Shown here piece by piece: positions 35,901 through 46,354 of a DNA stretch of 64,000 bases. The notes beneath the pieces were generated by a model. The model did not search any database and had not been told where the DNA came from. It worked only from the letters and a program-made list of their open reading frames with translations. Position 1 is the first letter of the stretch, and the number at the start of each line of letters is the position of its first letter. The position numbers and the translations under genes are program-made. This DNA comes from Pseudofabraea citricarpa (taxonomy: Eukaryota > Ascomycota > Leotiomycetes > Helotiales > Dermateaceae): positions 508,501 to 572,500 of the forward strand of contig JAPWGK010000001.1 of NCBI GenBank assembly GCA_029641185.1, written 5' to 3'.

Positions 35901-37536
35901 ACCTTCCCGAGAAATTGGAGCCACACCACCATTTTTATACGAGTCGATGAGATAAGGAAGAAACTCGCGCCAGCCATCATGCGGCATGCCTTCTGCGTAG
36001 TTGAAAGGGGACTTCCCCCTCTCAAAAGCATGATATTCCTTCTCGCGTAGCGGCCCGATATAATGGGATTCTCCCCAGTCATTCCAGGTAATAATTTCGA
36101 GGTAATCTGGTGGTGAGTCCAGCGCAATCACCTCCTGCCACCGATCAAACCAGAGATCATCACCCCGCCAGAGCCAGTTCTTACGGAAACCAGGCATGTT
36201 AGTGAAGAACCAGGGCGAAACGGGCATCATGTATGGCTTCCCGTCGAGAAAGTCATGATATGAAGCATCAACTGTAGTCAACATATCATGGGGACCATTA
36301 GGCCACTAGAAAATATTATAAGATTAGCTTTATCTTCAAAGGGGAAGCGGCGAATATGTAATAAATATAACGCACAATATGAGCAAGATATGAAATGGAA
36401 AATAAACGCCTAAGTAGACATACGTACTGAGGCCCAATTAAACAGTCCGTCCACCACTCCGGTTTCAACAGCTTTCCTTGCACCCAACGACGACCAAGAC
36501 GGCATGAAGAAACAACCGGTAGCATCTTTAATGGCTGGCCATTCAGGAGCAGCAAGAGGTCCCTCAAAAGTAGATACTAGTGGCTGTGAACCACGCATGA
36601 AATAAACCGGATCAGTCTTGTACTTGTTGATAAGTGCAATCACGTCTGCCTGGTCCCAGAGCCCGTTTCCAGCATAGTCGAAAGAAAAAAAGAGCTTGAA
36701 TCCGGCGCCGAGATTGTTCGCGGCACGGAAAGCCAAGTCGAGGGAATCACCGTTGGTTTTCTCATTACGTGCCATGTTGAGCGCGAATCCATCAATATGG
36801 GCGTCTCGCGCTAGGGATATGTCATTTTCCCAATCGCTTATGGTATAATATTGAGTGTTTGAGAGCTATAATAGTAGTTAGAGATAATGGCCCAGCACTG
36901 GTCTAGTCGGTGAAGAAAACGGATACTCACCATAAAATGAGCAAATACTGCTTGCTGAGCTCCTGCGATGGCAGCACTAACAGCGATGTTGACTTTTAAA
37001 CTAGAGAAAGAGTGGTTTCTACTACCAGTTTCAGATGTTTCATTGCTGATCGACAATTCGAGGGACGAGGTATTCAATGACGTGTATTCGAATGTCTCGT
37101 TGAAAGATTTTGTCGCCTGCGGTTGTACTTGAGACACAGAAGTATTGGTTTGGGCGTAAGGAAGTGTTGAGTTTGATACTACTGGAGAGTTTTCAGTCAT
37201 ATGTGGCTGCAATCTTGTCGAGGAGGCATTGTTTGAGGGAGTGAATGAAGTTATATTCGGCGTCCTGGAGATAGTAGGCATAATAGAGGAAGACAGAAAA
37301 GAAGACGACGGCGAAAAAGAAAACGAGGAAGAAAATGACGATATAGTTGTAGTTGCTACATTGGTCGTATTGGGCGAGCACGCCAATGTTGCATTTGTTG
37401 AATTGATTGCTGTTCCAGAAGATTGGCCGGGCACATGGCAAGAAGAGATGTTTTTAGAAGTATGTTCAATACTCGGATTTCCATTCACAGCATGTGAAAA
37501 TAATAAGAGAGCTAGGGTACCGTGAAGAAACATCAT
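32950..37536 (-). CDS. Secreted GH71 alpha-1,3-glucanase (mutanase) with cysteine modules and long C-terminal extension
   Basis: Seven exons on the minus strand: 36931-37536, 36428-36865, 35825-36305, 35269-35741, 34544-35134, 33731-34465 and 32950-33657, all phase-compatible, give 1,343 residues. MMFLHGTLALLLFSHAVNG is a signal peptide (an in-frame ATG at 37563 is an alternative). A Ser/Thr/Asn-rich linker to residue 190 leads into GH71: AVFAHFM, NTQYYTISDWENDI, HIDGFALN, SFDYAG, PWFFTN and EIITWNDWGESHYIGP. Four copies of a C-x3-C-x4-C-P-x(2,3)-C module follow (about 630-800), then a Pro/Thr-rich region with CAYPCMFLLPP, an acidic linker, and a C-terminal part with eight Cys. GH71 cleaves fungal wall alpha-1,3-glucan. 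Most GH71 enzymes are about 450 residues, so the extension is exceptional. Confidence 0.93.
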
Positions 37537-38651
37537 GGTATGGGGATTTGAGATTAGTTCCATAGGGTTAAAATCTCTAATGGCCTGAAATTCTTGGGTT
37601 AATCGAGGTGAACTTGACAGAAAGCAGAAGATATAAAAAATACCTGTAGTCACAAGTTTTAACGAAATGGAGTTGATTCTAATGCTGATCGATAAAAGCT
37701 AATGGCAGAGAGACTTGGGGAATGCTCGCTTATTACACGCGGTGCCGATAGCCGTCTGTCGAAGGAGAAAGTTCTAAAATCCAATGAATGGGTCACCTTC
37801 GGGACAATTAAAATCTATGCTTAGTCGGCAAGCCAGAAGATATTCCACTGCATTTTTAGGCTTAAAAAGTGAGAGAGAGATTTTTTACAGCATATCCATA
37901 AAGTTCCCACGTAGATAGGTTAGCGAGTTCATGTAACCCTACCTTCGCCCCGGGCATAATCCAAGCATCTTCATCTAAAGGAACGACCACCCGAAGGCTG
38001 GAATAATGCCTGATTCTGATGTTTTTTACGGTTTAGGAATTATGGAAACAGAATTATAAGATCTTGGCGCCCTAACCTTGTTCTGTGCGCAAGGAGACAC
38101 GCCGCAAACAGACAGCAGCCAAAAGTTCAACCAGGGGTAGGTTACATTTTGGTAGCAAGGAGTTCAGAGGACTCCGGCCCATGTAAGAGACTTCTGTTGA
38201 ATAGAGAGAGCTAGCGTCATCCCGGCAAGTACCCGATGAAGTTTTTAAGATGTGGTTCATATAGCAAATTGGGAAGCCAAGGAGTTTCTTTTTTCTCTAC
38301 CCTCCTAATAAGCCCCGAGGGTGGAGATGCATGTTTCCAGAAATATGACTATAGAAATATACCCACAAAGGTTCAAAGATTAATGAATTGATTTTTATGC
38401 AAAGCTACCTAGGTTGACTTTGAAAGTTGAGAGTCTTTGTTGTAAATAGTCATATCAGCTCGAATTTGTAGACGAAAGGAGCAAATTGCCCGTACAAAAT
38501 CAGAACCTCAGCTATAAACGAAATCTCGAAGACTCGCGAATTTACAAACCCTACCTAGGTAGTTAGGCTTGAAAACACATCTAAGTATCAAAACGTATAG
38601 ATTATAAAATCCAAAATCTCATCCTCTTGACCGACACCATGAATCCAGCTT
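37537..38651. other. Intergenic region upstream of the GH71 gene
   Basis: Promoter region of the GH71 gene and 3' flank of the nuclease gene; both are on the minus strand. A perfect TACCTAGGTA lies at 38552-38561 and a near copy at about 38406-38415. No coding region is seen. Confidence 0.5.
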
Positions 38652-40017
38652 TCAGACGATGGGAGGATCATCCTCTCGGACAGAAAGACAATTAGGCCGA
38701 AGAGCTTTCCCCCCTTGCACTGTATGGCCATAACAGTATCTCTTAAGGCCTCGAGCCTCCAACCAGATCGCATAGTCCTCACCAGCATCATCTACCATCT
38801 CAAAATCAAATTTGAAAATTGTATATTCAACGTCATTTAAGACTCTATGCTCGAGGGGTGACCGAGATGTCATATATGTCTATATACAAGCGATATTAGC
38901 TATAACTTTCTTTATCGACTAGGCAGGGTATGTATGTAATATCAACTCCTAACCATTCCATTTGCTGAATGAATGGAGCAATGACTTACTGAGAGGGCTT
39001 TGTGACCAGAACTTTGCCAATTCTGCTCGGTGGTCTGGGATTTCAGATTTAAATTACAACTCCCTCCTTGTGGTGCGCCTAAGAATTATCAGAATTCTGA
39101 GTTGAACAGGCTTGTATCTTTGACTAATAAAGAGATGGAGGAATATATGTTATGGAGAGGTGATATGAGAAATTTATTGCCATACAGTACGTTGCAGCTG
39201 GCTTGGTGCCACCACCTCCTTCAATCCAGCTATATTACAAAAGTAACACGTTAGAGACAAATACTAAAGACTGTGAACATGACTTTGAACTCAAAACTAG
39301 CAACTTGAAGTGAAGATAAAGATTGAAGTAGGGGTGAAATTGACATGTAGTCTTATACGTATCGATAACAAAGTCAAGAAGTGCATACCTTGCAGCTGGC
39401 CATTCGTCACAGGTCATTTTAGCTCCCGTTTTCACATATCGATGATAACCATCTCTATCGGCTCTCTCTGAGATGTAAGCCATTTGGGTATTGTGAGCAT
39501 CTCCAGGTACAGCTTTCCCTTCGAGATCTCTCGTCTTTGGGCGATACATGATGACTTCTCTTGGTGTGGGATTTGGGAAGGATTTCCACAGAGGTTGATC
39601 GGCTTCCGGACAGCGATTATTGTCAGTCCAACCCTCGTAGCAACTTTGGTCACGGCGCTCCTCCTTTCGATAATTTATTTTGCCGTTCCAGTAGCCTTTA
39701 TCGTAATGTAGTGTTTTAGTTGTCACGTCCGGACCAAGATATTGCTTTACAGTATTGCAAAGTGCCGGGATGTGGGCACAGTTATAGACCAGCTTCGGTC
39801 TCATCGCCCCGAAATCTCTCACTGAAAAGCCACAATTGTCAGCTGATTTTAGATATATAGAATTTGCAGTACCTGTGTAGATAGTATCTTCCTCTACATC
39901 GTCTGAATATCTCAAAGCCTTGTAGGTATCGCCCGCAACAACTTGAGGTCCTGGAAACCCCTGACACAAAACTGCCGTTACCACCCAACATACAATAGAA
40001 AGCACCTGTGGTATCAT
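38652..40017 (-). CDS. Secreted NucA/NucB-type DNase, predicted toxin
   Basis: Five exons on the minus strand, 39873-40017, 39389-39821, 39186-39229, 38990-39078 and 38652-38879, give about 312 residues with a hydrophobic signal peptide (MIPQVLSIVCWVVTAVLCQG). The NucA/NucB fold (Pfam PF14040) is recognised in the C-terminal half: KMTCDEWPAAR, equivalent to the bacterial CDEYPFA active-site motif, SWIEGGGG, a Cys pair, and the EQNWQSSG segment that matches the family's late N/Q-G block. Bacterial members are secreted DNases or polymorphic toxin tips. The intron 39822-39872 is 51 nt, so retention would keep frame and insert 17 residues. Its neighbours encode wall-degrading and chitin-binding secreted proteins. 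Nuclease activity is inferred. Confidence 0.85.
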
Positions 40018-41090
40018 TCTAGGACTATAAGATATAAAAAAGACAGCAGCCTATAAAGTAAATGATCATAAGACGAAGGTTAATGAAAGATAGATTGGAT
40101 CGCAGGGTCTACTGTATCTTAGTCTTCTTGAAAGAGCAATAAGAAATTCTATAATATTTGAGTTTTGTCAGCCGCTTGTTGATCTCCGGCTAATTTTGTA
40201 AAAAGTTGGCTCTTAAATCAATGCATGATTCTAGAGATCCAGTTTTTGAGTTTTAGCTATGCGGATTCTCGATAAGCCAGACCATCCTTCCATGTAGTCA
40301 TTGGGTGCGATGGCACTAGTGACTGCCTCGATTGGGTCAATCTACCAGCGTCAGAATTCAGCTTCTTTTTATGGAGTATTTAGTAATTGAAACAAATTCC
40401 TGCCATACATTTGTGAACTGGTTCACTCTTTTGCCGGGATATGAACACGCCATTTCAATACGACCTTGTTGCTAGAATTATAGTAACTATGCGTATTTCT
40501 CACGATGAGAACATGAGGGGGAAGACCTCACTTGGTCTGGAGCCTGAAAACATCTCCTTCCGTGACTCAGTCACGCCCTTTGAACCGGAATGGTGTACCT
40601 GCATATGCACGGTAAATCTTCGCAAACCTTAAACAATCATTTATGAAGAAACTCGGCTGATCATACAACCGATATGGAGACCTCCCTTTCGGTGTCAGTG
40701 GAGTAATGAGATCAAAAAGGAAGGTGGTGTCCATGGCTAAGACTATTAAGCCATGGAAATATTCTTCGCTGTAACGCAACACATTTTTTACTCGGCACAA
40801 ACAAGCATTTGCCATATAGACATCCTAGTTATTCATTTTTGTAAGCAGCTGCAACCGTTGAGCTACATGCGTACATATCTTGGCGAAACTGGCTCGGCAT
40901 CTGCTCGCTTAGTGCACATGTCTGATGCAGTTCGACAAATTCGTCTAATAGTTTATCCACTTCAGTTTGTTGACACCCTCTCATCGAATTCTCCAAGAGT
41001 TGCTCTCAGTTTTGTAGCAGACGCCTAGCCTTTCCATCATCTTTCAGCCTCTTCTCACTCCCCTTATCATTCATAATCTTAGTAGTCGAG
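40018..41090. promoter_or_regulatory. Divergent promoter region of nuclease and LysM/hevein genes
   Basis: A 1.07-kb region between the oppositely oriented nuclease and chitin-binding genes, allowing co-regulation from a shared region. I found no clear regulator motif. Short frames at 40441-40632 and 40753-41028 have no family features and are not called. Confidence 0.45.
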
Positions 41091-42911
41091 ATGAAAAGTC
41101 GCGACACCAGTCCACTTTTTGTGGCAATGGTATTCATGCTCTCCCAACTTACTCAAGCCGATTATTTCTCTCCTACAGGTAATTTTGACTGATTGACTTT
41201 TCGGGGAGAACGTTGTCTAACCTATACTTAGAATCCACACTGAAGCCTAGATACGATGCCTCTGATTGTAGGTTATGGGCTACAACAGATATGTGGACGA
41301 CATGTGTATCATTTCTCAACCTTTACGGGTTGTCGCTTCCAAATTTTGTAAATATGAATCCTTCGGTCGAGTTCGATTGCTACGGCTTTCAGCCAGGAGT
41401 TGAATATTGCTTGAGAATGCGTGAGTTCGCTCAGTGACGGCGTCTTACAATGATGTGTAAGAGATGGAACGTTTAGACTCTATACTAACAACATTAATCT
41501 TTTCGATCGAAAAAGCCTCTAGCCTACCTGTCTCAACTGATGGAATATGTGGTATTCAGGCCCCAAAAAGAGTGACTTGCGTGAATTCAGGGTTTGGTGA
41601 TTGCTGTGGAAAAGATGGGAGGTAAGTCTTTTCTCGAAGCGATACTGATGCATACGCAATAATTGACAAATCTAACTTTTCGTAGGTGCGGTTCGACAGA
41701 GTATGTACTTCCACACATCTTATATGTTACGTTTACGTTAACAGTTAATATAATCTAATTGTAAAATGCTTACTAAGTATACAGTGATTTCTGTGCCATT
41801 GGAAACTGTCAAGCTGGCAACTGCCCCGGGTTAGGATACAGTTTTGATGGAAGTTGTGGAGTTGACTATGGCGATCTAATGTGTGGTGGTTCGCAAGGGA
41901 AGTGTTGCTCCAATAATGGCAGGTATGTGCTTCTATTTTTATAAAATATTTATTTGCTCAACTTCAAAGGATCTGCAAGTTCTAAAATCTACGCTTTTGA
42001 AACTTTGCTAATCAAATCACAATTCACAGGTGTGGAAGTACAGATGCTGAGTGTGGAAGAGGAAATTGCCAATCTGGAACGTGTGAGGACTCAACAACAA
42101 TAGAAAGCACAACTAGCACGTGAGTTTATTTTTTCATATCGTTATACAAGTGTCAATTTCTCTGATGCCTCATTGTTGGAATACGCTAATTTCCACCATT
42201 TCCACCTATAGCAAACCAAGTCCCCTTCCATCACCCTACAGTCCCAGTCCAGACGGAACATGTGGTTACGTAAACAAATACACATGTAATGGGACAGCAT
42301 TATATTTTGGAAACTGTTGTTCTGCAGCAGGATATTGTGGTATAACACAATATCATTGCGATAATCTCCAAGGATGGTAAGTCTTGTGGCGAATTACACA
42401 TATAAAAGACGAAGCGATCAAAAGAGACTGATTTTATTTATATAGCCAATCGGATTTCGGACTCTGTGACAAAACTGTTGTTGTTACTGTGACAGTGGAT
42501 CCGCCAAATTTTACTACAAGCACCATCTCTAGATCAAGCTCAAGCTCAAGTTCTACAGAGCCATCGAGTTCAAAAGCCATTTCCACGTCTAGCTCGCTAG
42601 TGACAAGTTCGACGACCAACACTAAACCAACATCCTCCGCGGCACCGATATCAACTCCGGTTTGTATTTCTGGTACGGGTCCTGGCAACTACCAGGGTCT
42701 ATGCGACTTCTGCTGCGCTCGCGCGTACTGTCCAGAACCCGTCTGTATATGTTTGTATTATGGCGACCCTATCCCTATTCCGGCACCCACTTCTCCAGTG
42801 GGATACCCTATTTCTGGTGGAGATAGCTCGTATTTGGGTCTATGTAGTTTTGCTTGTAATCATGGATATTGCCCGCCCACAGCTTGTACTACCGTTGCCC
42901 CTTCGCTTTAG
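41091..42911 (+). CDS. Secreted LysM / triple hevein-type chitin-binding protein with cysteine modules
   Basis: Eight exons give 418 residues: 41091-41178, 41232-41420, 41516-41621, 41686-41700, 41785-41922, 42030-42119, 42212-42376 and 42446-42911. A signal peptide (FVAMVFMLSQLTQA) precedes a LysM domain (TTCVSFLNLYGLSLPNFVNMNP). Three chitin-binding type 1 domains follow, each with the hevein core: GDCCGKDGRCGST, GKCCSNNGRCGST and GNCCSAAGYCG. A Ser/Thr linker then leads to two copies of the cysteine module, LCDFCCARAYCPEPVCIC and LCSFACNHGYCPPTAC, also found in the adjacent GH71 protein. No catalytic domain is present. Killer-toxin-like GH18 proteins combine LysM and hevein domains with a chitinase; here only the binding part exists. 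Chitin tethering or immune masking are the likely roles. Confidence 0.9.
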
Positions 42912-43433
42912 CTCTTTGTATGGCTTCGTGTAGTATACTATGGGTTCGGTTTCCTACGGAATCATCCAATCCGAAGAAGAAAAAGGGTTATTTTATTTTT
43001 CTTCTAGATAGTGGTTCATAATAAACACGGAAAGCCTATCTTCGTTCCTGATTTTAATAGTGGAGATCAGTCTGCATCTACCAATGAGAATGTTATGCCT
43101 TCTATAAGTCAATTAGAATATCATATACTGGCTCTATTTGCGTTATAACATTCTCAGAGAATGAATGGTATTCCCATTGTATTTGCTTGTTGTATTTCTT
43201 TTACCTGCGAGCTTCTAATGCAACGCTGTTCGGCAAATAACTTATTTAGGGATTCATACCCGAGGCTGCCTAACATCCTTAATCCACTATTCAATCTCGC
43301 CAAAAACATAAATACCACCCTATCCTCCTTACTTCAAAATCTTGCAAGCCAGTCACTTCGCTACTGGTATACTTGTTCAACCACTTCCTTTCCTTCAAGC
43401 TATCCTAAAGCAAACAAATTCGACTTCAATACA
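42912..43433. other. Short intergenic region
   Basis: Between the chitin-binding gene and the F-box-like gene. An ATG at 43161 is in frame with the next gene and would add 91 residues of no recognisable domain; I treat this part as leader. Confidence 0.5.
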
Positions 43434-45316
43434 ATGGGTCTCCAACTTCCAAATGATTTGGTGCTCGAGATTATTCATTGGGTATGCATATCAGTCTTTA
43501 TACTATTTCCCTTGCCTCTCCATTCCTCCATAAAGCATATAGGGACTGAACCCATGTGTTTTCAGCTCGAAGTACAGTCGGATCTGTACAATTGTTGTCT
43601 AGTGTCTAAAGGGATTAACGCCATGGCAACACCACTTCTATACATGGACTTTCACGATCTCAATTCTGTTAGAAAGCCTATAGAGGATCAGATACGGACG
43701 TTACAGCACCTTTCAGAGCAACCAGCCCGACGTCTGGAGCATGTAATAACGTTTACAATCGACAGAACAAAGTACGAAAGTGCGATGCGATTGTCAAAGA
43801 AAGGGCGTGATGAGATGTTTGCGGCGTTGGAAAAATGTATAGCAAATATGCCCTGTCTAAGAACTTTCCAGTAAGCAGAACGTTTTCCTTTGTTCATCCG
43901 ACACCGAATATTCAAGGCGAAAGCCACACAGATATATATAGTCTTCCCCCTAAAAGGCCATATAACTATACTTACTAACTCCTCTCCTAGCTGGGCATCC
44001 TGCCTTCCTATTCGTGCCTCAACACTTGCAGCGTTACAGCAAGTCAAGACTATAACAGGTCTACATATACCATTACCTGGCAAGAATATTGGACATTCAA
44101 TTTTAGATAACAAGCTTCTAGAGTCACAGATCTATCAGTTTAGAAATCTCGAGTCCTTTAAAGTCTACGATTTTTGGACTCCAAACTCAAAAACTATCAA
44201 AGATTTAGCGAAAGTTCTTCTTAATTCACCCAAACTTACAACCCTAGCGATATCTCTCTCGGTTACGCGGTGTGAGGTATGGGAGCTTGGGTACACAAGT
44301 GATGTCGATGATGACGAAGAGGAAGACGACGGCGACGAGCATGACACCGATCTTTTTGAATTCTTCTCGGCGCTATGTCGAGAATATGCCTCGCTGACTC
44401 AAAATATCAACGGAAATACCACCGGCACGTCTTACACGAAGACCACACCTTTATTGCCATTGACTAATCTGGAGGTTGGAAGCTGTTGCATTCTTGCCAA
44501 AGATGTGCAACTCCTCACGGATCTATCAGTTCTAAAAACAATTAGCATCGACAACAAAAGGCAGTCGCTCTTTGGACAATGCAACCCGTATGACGGGCTT
44601 GAAGCCCCGGCACTATCAGCTATAGCTGGTTTGACACCCAGTCTCCGCTCTGTCGAGTTTGATATCTTTGACTATAGAGCCGATGGGCTCGATATCAACT
44701 TCTCACAGGACTTTCCTTCTCTCACAGACTTGTTCATTAAAGAGCCCTGCCATAATCTCATCCAAGATATCACTAAGTGCGGCGGTGGCGATCTAAATGC
44801 TACGCGCTGGAAGCGGTTGGCATTGGGGAGATTTAAAAGCTTTCCCCGGAAATCAAGCGACGATATCGAAATGATACTTAGTAGCTGGATATTGAAATGC
44901 AAAGAGCTCACGCACTTATATATGTGTGTCGAGTTCGAAAATCTGGTGCGTCTCTCTATGTGTCCCGCTTTTATTTCACCAAATAAAGATAACCGCTCTA
45001 ATTATTAATTGTTCCTATTAAGCCCACGCTCCTCACAACTATCTCACAGCTATCGCATCTAGAGGAGCTACATATCACAATCTGGAGCACTAGATCAAAC
45101 CCGCTTTTTGAATCTAAAAAATCATGTGGCGAGCAATTATTCGCAAACAGTACAAGTCTACATATAGCTAGTGTATTTATAGCCCCATCTGTAGGGTTTT
45201 GGAGACGAAATCACGTTGGTGGAGAGCTAAGTGTTGTCTCGGAAAGTGAGATACACATGCTTAACAAAGACGGGTTCCCAAGAGAGTTTATAGATCTCAG
45301 ATACATGTCAGGTTAG
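43434..45316 (+). CDS. F-box-like / leucine-rich repeat-type protein
   Basis: Four exons, 43434-43481, 43566-43870, 43991-44945 and 45023-45316, give 533 residues. The N-terminus reads MGLQLPNDLVLEIIHW and, across the first intron, LEVQSDLYNCCLVSKG and ATPLLYMDFHDL, a clear F-box fold (LPxDLxLEII...LxxCxLVSKxxxxxAxPLLY). The rest has widely spaced leucine-rich segments typical of fungal F-box proteins whose C-terminus selects substrate for SCF ubiquitination. The first intron is 84 nt without stop, so unspliced RNA stays in frame. An acidic stretch (DDDEEEDDGDEHD) occurs mid-protein. Target unknown. Last intron has a weak acceptor (cctattaag). Confidence 0.8.
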
Positions 45317-46354
45317 GGATAGTATTACAAGGTTGATTCGTTAGATTATTCCTCTTTGGAACCGTCTTACTCTATTATAATTATCAATTACAATCAAAAG
45401 AGTGTCTATCGCTTAATTTCGCTGAATTAAAGCAGCACAAGAGTAATACTATGCTGAGTTAGATATCCGGGTACCTGGATTATCAAAAGAAAAGAGAACC
45501 TCCTCAAAGATTAATTACTTACCTTATCTCGGTAGATAGGCTGCTAATATTTCAATAGCGACTTTCGAAGCTGAGTTTAACACCCCGATTTCTCTCTTCT
45601 TCTCCTGGACATATCACTCTCTTCCTTCCCTCTAGATCAATTTTCTCCCATGTTCAACCGCATCAACTAGAAATCCTATTAGCACTTGGCTACGCAAACT
45701 ACACCGAACGCAAGGTTGTTCTACTCCGACAGGGTTGCGTGTAGAAATTGCAGGTAAATATTTTCTCGTCGTATATGTTGTTTAACTTTCTTCTCGCTTT
45801 TGATTATATTCTCGGGACTAGCAAGTATAAACACGCTTTTAGATAACCTATTCATATCATAAACAATGCTCTGAACCTCGTTCTGCTTATGTTTTAAAGT
45901 GCTACTAGAGGAACTTAAAAAATTATGATCTGGCTAGCTTTAGTCACGAGAATATCCTTATAGTTAACGGCTTTTCTGGATACTTAGTATCCTTGTAGGT
46001 TCGATTTTTTTTGTTCTAGATGTGTGCTGAGTCACTTTGTAAGAAAACTTGCTCATATGCACTTTTTGAGTCTAGCTTCCTTTGCCCCCACTCGAACTCG
46101 TACACTCGCGAGCAATGAGAAAACCATAAAATTGCGATCTTGAATTTCCTCTTCTCTGCTGAGAACTCCCTCTGACTACTCTAGTATCTTAGCTGAAATC
46201 TTTTGTTTTGAGAAGACCTTATCTCAGCAGACGAAGTCGACATTGGCTTTGAAGGATTAGCTCCGTTACAATTTTACGTTCATTTATTTGCTTTGCTTTT
46301 TAAAACAAGAACGTCAGGTCAAACCAGACTTGTCGTCTCTAGAGTACGCGAATC
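45317..46354. other. Intergenic region, no gene seen
   Basis: AT-rich flank between the F-box-like gene and the aminotransferase gene. I see no coding sequence or distinct repeat. Confidence 0.5.

Noticed and set aside
43161..43433. Extended N-terminus for the F-box-like protein
   Set aside because: In frame, but adds 91 residues without a domain; F-box proteins normally start at the box.
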